From Bacillota bacterium (GTDB taxonomy: Bacteria > Bacillota > Clostridia > Acetivibrionales > DSM-1351): a DNA stretch of 9,072 nucleotides. A program made the position numbers and the translations under genes. The notes under the pieces were generated by a model. The model was not told where the DNA came from. It was given only the letters and a program-made list of their open reading frames with translations, and ran no database searches. Of the stretch, positions 5,644 to 9,072 are shown piece after piece; positions within the stretch are counted from its first letter, which is position 1, and each line of letters opens with the position of its first letter. The DNA is taken from assembly GCA_023412635.1 (NCBI GenBank), contig JAEYNI010000078.1:1-9072 (forward strand), in the 5' to 3' direction.

Positions 5644-5664
5644 AAGCCGCTTTATCAGCGGCTT
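5644..5664 (-). terminator. Terminator of the lytic transglycosylase gene, overlapping its 3' end
   Basis: AAGCCGC (5644-5650) and GCGGCTT (5658-5664) form a perfect 7-bp stem with a 7-base loop. On the minus strand it is followed by a short T-rich tract. The last two sense codons and the TGA (5655-5657, in the loop) of the gene lie within the hairpin. Confidence 0.75.
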
Positions 5665-6377
5665 GTTAACATCTTATATTGATTATAGTATTCTGTCACT
5701 TTTTGAACATAATTTTGAGTTTCGGTATAAGGCGGAATTCCGTCGTACTTGTCTACAGCATTCGGTCCGGCATTGTACGCTGCCAAAGCCAGGCTAACAT
5801 CACCGTTGAATCTTGTAAGCTGATCCTTTAAATACTGGGTTCCTCCGTTGATATTCTGAACAATATCAAAAGGATCTGACACATTAAGAGCGTCGGCTGT
5901 TCCTGGCATTAATTGCATCAGCCCCTGCGCGCCTGCAGTAGAAATTGCCCTCGGGTTAAATGAGGATTCCTGCTTCATAACTGCCCTTATAAGGTCTTTG
6001 TCAACTCCATATCTCTGTGATGCGTAATCAATGGCATTGTTAATAATGCTCATAAGCTCTGTCTGATCCTTCGGCATATAAGCTTTTGATTTTGATAATG
6101 CAGCTTCAGCTCTTAACACATTTAATGAAGTTGTGTCATTATCCTTATTCAAATTCTTTAACAAGCCTGTCCAGCTGTTTGAGTCTATCAAAGAGGATGA
6201 GTCATCACCCAGAAGAGTATCTCCCAATCCTAATAAAGAAGCATCAGCCAGGTATTTTTCAAATGGAATCTCGGATGTCTCTGAATTTCCGGAAGCTAAG
6301 CTCGGATCTATGCTGGCTAACCTGCTTTCGATCTCTGCAAGCTTTTGATTGAATATGGAATTAATATCTAAATTCAT
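5655..6377 (-). CDS. Lytic transglycosylase (SLT-domain) protein without a signal peptide
   Basis: A 240-residue protein. Residues 1-105 are a low-complexity, Ser/Leu/Asp-rich N-terminal region beginning with a predicted amphipathic stretch (IFNQKLAEIESRLASI). Residues 112-232 form a complete SLT domain: catalytic E137 in KQESSFNP, AGAQGLMQLMPGTA at 148-161, ALAAYNAGP at 197-205 and IPPYTETQNYV at 214-224. It should cleave the MurNAc-GlcNAc bond of peptidoglycan, forming 1,6-anhydroMurNAc. There is no N-terminal hydrophobic signal, so export must use another route or partner; similar N-terminal starts occur in enzymes linked to flagellar or secretion structures, but this is only a weak resemblance. 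ATG 6377 is supported by a GGAGGGG site just upstream. It converges on tsaD and follows the cysteine-rich gene, with its own -10 box. Confidence 0.93.
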   Translation of the reverse strand: MNLDINSIFNQKLAEIESRLASIDPSLASGNSETSEIPFEKYLADASLLGLGDTLLGDDSSSLIDSNSWTGLLKNLNKDNDTTSLNVLRAEAALSKSKAYMPKDQTELMSIINNAIDYASQRYGVDKDLIRAVMKQESSFNPRAISTAGAQGLMQLMPGTADALNVSDPFDIVQNINGGTQYLKDQLTRFNGDVSLALAAYNAGPNAVDKYDGIPPYTETQNYVQKVTEYYNQYKMLTSR

Positions 6378-6456
6378 GTAACCCCTCCATGCTCCCCAGC
6401 AATATGCTGAGTCCAGGCAAATGTTTATCTGTGACTGGTAAGTAATAGCTAAGACT

Positions 6457-6515
6457 ATTATACAATAAAATATGCATCTGTTACAGTGCTGAATAAATCA
6501 TACTTATATATTCAG
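6457..6515 (-). promoter_or_regulatory. Promoter region of the lytic transglycosylase gene with an upstream palindrome
   Basis: On the minus strand TATAAT occupies 6457-6462, with a poor -35 (TGTAAC, 6480-6485). Just upstream, CTGAATA (6489-6495) and TATTCAG (6509-6515) form a 7-bp inverted repeat with a 13-base centre, placed where a regulator could bind. Only the sequence signals are seen; a regulator is not known. Confidence 0.4.
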
Positions 6516-6606
6516 ATAGTAAGCATATTTTTTTATCCCGAACTAATTTCACGTCTATATTTATATCGGAAGAACATAGCGGGAAAATAACACTTATATG
6601 AACTTT

Positions 6607-6921
6607 TTATGAGACTTCATTAATAAGAATTTTTTTTGAGAATTTTGAACATGCATTTCTTGTTTTACCATCATATTCTCTAGCCGAGAATAACTTGCAC
6701 TTTCCTATATCCTGATTCGGAGAGTCCAACTGGACTAAAAAATACTCACAATGAGCGCACTTATATGAAACCTGCTGATTGGAACCCTTATCAGCCGAGT
6801 TCTTATATTTGAAACAAACATAATCAGGGGTTACAACCCCACGATATTTACATAATATGTCTCTGGTTAGGTGCAAGGGAATACCCCGCTCACAATTGCC
6901 GCAGCATTTTGACTGCTTCAT
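6607..6921 (-). CDS. Small protein with two four-cysteine modules, function unknown
   Basis: A 104-residue protein, with ATG at 6921 chosen because AAGGTGG lies just upstream; a more distant ATG at 6945 would overlap that site. Nine cysteines fall in two similar modules: C7-x2-C10-x13-C24-x11-C36 and C55-x2-C58-x16-C75-x15-C91, plus C6. Each module starts with a CxxC and then places two single cysteines, so each could hold a zinc ion or an iron-sulfur cluster; the halves look like an internal duplication. There is no signal peptide or membrane segment, so it should be cytoplasmic. I do not recognise the family and assign no function. It has its own promoter, is divergent from the DUF402 gene, and lies 229 bp upstream of the transglycosylase gene in the same orientation without a visible terminator. 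Confidence 0.8.
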   Translation of the reverse strand: MKQSKCCGNCERGIPLHLTRDILCKYRGVVTPDYVCFKYKNSADKGSNQQVSYKCAHCEYFLVQLDSPNQDIGKCKLFSAREYDGKTRNACSKFSKKILINEVS

Positions 6922-6957
6922 AATCAGACCACCTTTTAAATCCAAAAGTTTGTTTAC

Positions 6958-6986
6958 ATTATAACAAAACTACATTTAATAGTAAA
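6958..6986 (-). promoter_or_regulatory. Promoter of the cysteine-rich protein gene
   Basis: On the minus strand: TTTACT (6981-6986), a 17-base spacer, and a perfect TATAAT (6958-6963), about 37 bases before the ATG at 6921. Confidence 0.6.
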
Positions 6987-7120
6987 AAAATGGGAAATAT
7001 ATAGCGTAACTATTTGCGCACCTGAGAATAATTTATATAGTGAGGCGATAAATGACCATAATATAATTAAGCGAAATGAATTTATAAATTTAATACAATG
7101 CAATTAAACACATATAAATC

Positions 7121-7149
7121 TTCAAAAACCTTTAATTCTAATGTATAAT
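7121..7149 (+). promoter_or_regulatory. Promoter of the DUF402 gene
   Basis: TTCAAA at 7121-7126, a 17-base spacer, and perfect TATAAT at 7144-7149. It ends 36 bases before the chosen ATG at 7186, which rules out an upstream ATG at 7141 as the start because that ATG lies at the -10 box. Confidence 0.65.
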
Positions 7150-7185
7150 AACCATAAGCAAATTTCGACGATTTTAGGAGAATAT

Positions 7186-7668
7186 ATGAATAAACCGAGT
7201 ATTTTAAGAACCAGATTTATACCCTTTGAAACTGTTGATATTTCAAGCGATGAGCTGCTATACCTTGACGAGGACATATTAATTACACGATGGAAGGCAA
7301 TTAAACCCAGAGCTGATATTTCGGGTGGGATTTCATACACCTTCCTAAAAGAAGGCATTAAGATCAGTAGGTTTTATGATGCTGATAAGAGGTTTGCATA
7401 TTGGTACTGCGACATAATTGATGTTAAATTTGATAAAGCTATTAACCAGTACACATTAGTAGATCTGCTGCTCGATGTTAAACTTATGCCTGACGGCACA
7501 ATGAAGGTTCTGGATGCGGATGAACTTGCAATAGCTCTTGAACAGGGGCTGATTACCCAGGAACAGGCTTGCAGATCGTTGAAAAAGATGGACAGCATAT
7601 TGCAAAGTATATATAAAAATGCCTTTCCTCCCGCCATTTGTATGGATCAGAAGTACTGGGAAGTTTAG
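7186..7668 (+). CDS. DUF402 (FomD-like) domain protein, possible nucleotide diphosphatase
   Basis: A 160-residue protein. The DUF402 signature is visible in the middle: SYTFLKEGIKISRFYDADKR (50-69), WYCDIIDV (73-80), then LVDLLLDVKLMPDGTMKVLD (91-110) followed by ADELAIALEQG, the acid-rich pattern thought to hold two metal ions. Characterised family members include Streptomyces FomD, which hydrolyses a CMP-linked fosfomycin precursor, and a staphylococcal nucleoside tri-/diphosphatase; a similar phosphohydrolase role is plausible but the substrate is unknown. The ATG at 7186 has AGGAG 5 bases upstream and lies after the promoter. The C-terminal part (118-145) looks helical. It is transcribed alone or with the PHP gene 132 bases downstream, where a separate TATAAT is also seen. 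Nothing is visibly broken. Confidence 0.88.
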   Translation: MNKPSILRTRFIPFETVDISSDELLYLDEDILITRWKAIKPRADISGGISYTFLKEGIKISRFYDADKRFAYWYCDIIDVKFDKAINQYTLVDLLLDVKLMPDGTMKVLDADELAIALEQGLITQEQACRSLKKMDSILQSIYKNAFPPAICMDQKYWEV

Positions 7669-7765
7669 TACGATAGCCTTTTGCCAAGCTCAAAGTTGAT
7701 CAGTGAGTTGACTTTTTACTGACTATGCAAACAACCGTGGGGCGGATAAGTTGGTTTTGAACAGA

Positions 7766-7771
7766 TATAAT
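7766..7771 (+). promoter_or_regulatory. -10 box before the PHP gene
   Basis: A perfect TATAAT 29 bases before the TTG start, with no convincing -35 at the usual distance. No clear terminator separates it from the DUF402 gene, so readthrough is also possible. Confidence 0.35.
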
Positions 7772-7800
7772 AGCTATTTCAAAAATAATAGGAGGAAGAT

Positions 7801-8667
7801 TTGAAAGAAGTTATAAACCAAAGTAATGATAAAAGGTTTGTTGACCTGCATACACACAGTACCGCTTCAGACGGAAGTATGAGCCCCGCTGAATTAGTAA
7901 GGCATGCAAAGGAAAAGGGTCTGTCGGCAATTGCCCTGACTGACCATGACACCGTAGATGGGGTCGGTGAAGCCCTTGAAGAGGGAGTGCGAGCAGGTAT
8001 TGAGGTGATTCCCGGAATAGAAATCAGTGCCGACTTCAAGCCAGAAATGCACATTTTAGGTTATTTCCCGAAGATAAATGGTTATACTAATATCAGAAAA
8101 GAACTTGAAGAAATCAGGCAGGGAAGAGAAGCACGGAACAAGAAGATTATCAATAAACTCAATGAGTTGGGAATAGATATTAAGCTTGAGGAAGTGAAGG
8201 AGGTGGCTCTCGGAGATGTTCTGGGAAGACCTCATATTGCGAGAGTATTGCTTAATAAGGGTTTTGTAAAATCTATAGATGAAGCTTTTGATAAATATCT
8301 GTCCAAAGATGGACTTGCTTATTTTAAGAGGTTTGAGCTTAAGCCTGAAGATGGCATACGCGCAATTCGAAATGCCGGAGGGCTGCCTGTTCTGGCACAT
8401 CCAGTGTTTTTAAGAAAGACCTATAGTGAAATGGATAAACTGCTGGCAGAACTTAAAGGGTTTGGACTGGCCGGGATTGAAGCTGTGTACGGTGAAAACT
8501 CTAAAGATGAAACCGGTAACTTCCTGAGACTTGCTATTAAGTATGACCTTATTGTTACCGGAGGAAGTGACTTTCATGGAAGTTTTAAGCCGGGGCTGGA
8601 ATTGGGTAGCGGAAGGGGAAATCTGCAGGTACCTTATGAGCTTCTGGAGAAGCTTAGAAGAGCTTAA
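7801..8667 (+). CDS. PHP-domain metal-dependent phosphoesterase (YciV/RNase AM-like)
   Basis: A 288-residue protein with the PHP fold over nearly its full length. Metal-site residues are all present: H17 and H19 in DLHTHS, D24 in SDGS, D48 and H49 in LTDHDT, E74 in PGIEIS, H84 in MHILGY, H145 in GRPHIARVL, H200 in LAHP, and D257 and H259 in GSDFHG. The HTHST...SDG, GRPHIA and SDFHG wording matches the branch containing E. coli YciV (RNase AM, also a 3',5'-nucleoside bisphosphate phosphatase), so a role in turning over pAp-like nucleotides or trimming RNA 5' ends is likely but not proven. It is not the polymerase or histidinol-phosphatase type, judging by length and context. The start is TTG, with GGAGGA at 7791-7796 giving clear support. 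Its last codons lie inside a 29-bp tandem repeat. Confidence 0.93.
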   Translation: MKEVINQSNDKRFVDLHTHSTASDGSMSPAELVRHAKEKGLSAIALTDHDTVDGVGEALEEGVRAGIEVIPGIEISADFKPEMHILGYFPKINGYTNIRKELEEIRQGREARNKKIINKLNELGIDIKLEEVKEVALGDVLGRPHIARVLLNKGFVKSIDEAFDKYLSKDGLAYFKRFELKPEDGIRAIRNAGGLPVLAHPVFLRKTYSEMDKLLAELKGFGLAGIEAVYGENSKDETGNFLRLAIKYDLIVTGGSDFHGSFKPGLELGSGRGNLQVPYELLEKLRRA

Positions 8668-8706
8668 AACTTCTGGAGATGCTTAGAAGAGCTTATAACT
8701 TCTGGA
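8641..8706 (+). repeat. 29-bp tandem repeat across the PHP stop codon
   Basis: The sequence starting CTTCTGGAGA and running through GCTTAGAAGAGCTTA occurs at 8641-8669 and 8670-8698 with two base differences; the first 8 bases of a third copy follow at 8699-8706, three bases before the smpB -35 box. The first copy encodes the last eight PHP residues and the TAA at 8665-8667; the second is out of frame and non-coding. Confidence 0.9.
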
Positions 8707-8708
8707 AC

Positions 8709-8737
8709 TTGACCTTTAGGAATGGCGGTGCTATAAT
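8709..8737 (+). promoter_or_regulatory. smpB promoter
   Basis: TTGACC at 8709-8714, a 17-base spacer, and perfect TATAAT at 8732-8737: the best sigma-A promoter in the window. It predicts a leader of about 80 bases before the smpB ATG. Confidence 0.8.
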
Positions 8738-8763
8738 AGTTACAGTCAGATCAATACTTGATT

Positions 8764-8793
8764 AAAAAAGCCCTTTTTCGAGAGGGTTATTTT
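8764..8793 (+). terminator. Terminator-like hairpin in the smpB leader
   Basis: AAAAAAGCCCT (8764-8774) pairs with AGGGTTATTTT (8783-8793) around an 8-base loop, with a G-U pair and one A:A mismatch, and is followed by more T. It lies between the smpB promoter and start, so it may partly end transcripts (attenuation) or stop readthrough from the PHP gene. Confidence 0.45.
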
Positions 8794-8825
8794 TATCTGA
8801 CAGGCACAATGGATTGGTGGTTAGC

Positions 8826-9072
8826 ATGGTAAAGGAAGCGTATAAAGTTGTTGCACAAAATAAAAAAGCTCGACATGATTACTTCATTGAGGAAACAATT
8901 GAGGCAGGTATTGTTCTGTCCGGAACTGAGGTTAAGTCTATCAGGCAGGGCAAGCTGAACCTGAAGGAAAGCTATGCTTCCATTGTTGACGGGGAAGTAA
9001 TATTGAGCGGGATGCATATAAGCCCGTATGAGCAGGGCAACATATTTAACAAGGATCCTTTACGTGACAGAA
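8826..9072 (+). CDS. smpB: SsrA-binding protein SmpB, N-terminal half (runs off window)
   Basis: The 82 visible residues begin MVKEAYKVVAQNKKARHDYFIEE and continue with the SmpB hallmarks EAGIVLSGTEVKSIRQGK and MHISPYEQGNIFNKDPLR. Family proteins are about 150-155 residues, so a little over half is present and the reading frame is open to the window edge. SmpB binds tmRNA (SsrA) and carries it into the A site of stalled ribosomes for trans-translation; it forms an OB-fold whose C-terminal tail, outside the window, enters the mRNA channel. ATG 8826 has GGTGG 5 bases upstream. It has its own strong promoter. The ssrA gene often lies nearby in Firmicutes and could be just downstream. Confidence 0.97.
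   Translation, partial: MVKEAYKVVAQNKKARHDYFIEETIEAGIVLSGTEVKSIRQGKLNLKESYASIVDGEVILSGMHISPYEQGNIFNKDPLRDR

Noticed and set aside
8809..8832. Seven-codon ATG frame with three Trp codons overlapping the smpB start
   Set aside because: It resembles a Trp leader peptide, but has no ribosome site of its own, overlaps the smpB site GGTGG, and smpB has no known link to tryptophan. Likely chance.

Overview
The window looks like chromosomal DNA from a low-GC, Gram-positive, spore-forming anaerobe of the Clostridia. This rests on strong GGAGG-type ribosome binding sites, TTG starts, sigma-A-like promoters and a LonB-type protease. The gene content and style would fit a cellulolytic Ruminiclostridium-type species, but that placement is an impression and not a database result.

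Layout. (1) 1-473: the C-terminal proteolytic domain of a LonB-type protease, entering from the left. (2) 474-1474: a kilobase without a credible intact gene. It holds a roughly 219-bp tandem repeat with three copies of a strong hairpin, and ends in a 121-bp near-palindrome. (3) 1332-3124: a small accessory island with a broken Nudix gene, an intact Nudix hydrolase gene and a GNAT acetyltransferase gene. Related promoter-bearing leaders precede the broken Nudix gene and the GNAT gene, and related inverted, terminator-like sequences follow them, so the island looks cassette-like. (4) 3204-3923: a secreted thermonuclease (SNase fold). (5) 4155-5289: tsaD, the catalytic subunit for t6A tRNA modification, with a duplicated -10 box and a leader that can fold in two competing ways, one of which covers the ribosome binding site. 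(6) 5290-5643: an AT-rich intergenic region with a cluster of DnaA-box sequences. (7) 5655-6921, minus strand: a lytic transglycosylase-domain protein and a small protein with two four-cysteine modules. (8) 7186-8667, plus strand: a DUF402 (FomD-like) protein and a PHP-domain phosphoesterase. (9) 8709-9072: promoter and first half of smpB, the tmRNA-binding protein, running off the right edge.

The genes do not form one pathway. Housekeeping functions in protein quality control and translation (lonB, tsaD, smpB) are interleaved with short accessory genes. Most genes have their own visible promoter, so this is a string of single-gene units and not a long operon. The best candidates for something undescribed are the hairpin repeat array after lonB, the cassette-like repeats around the Nudix and GNAT genes, the DnaA-box cluster next to tsaD, and the possible RNA switch in the tsaD leader. 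I did not find a complete novel multi-gene system.
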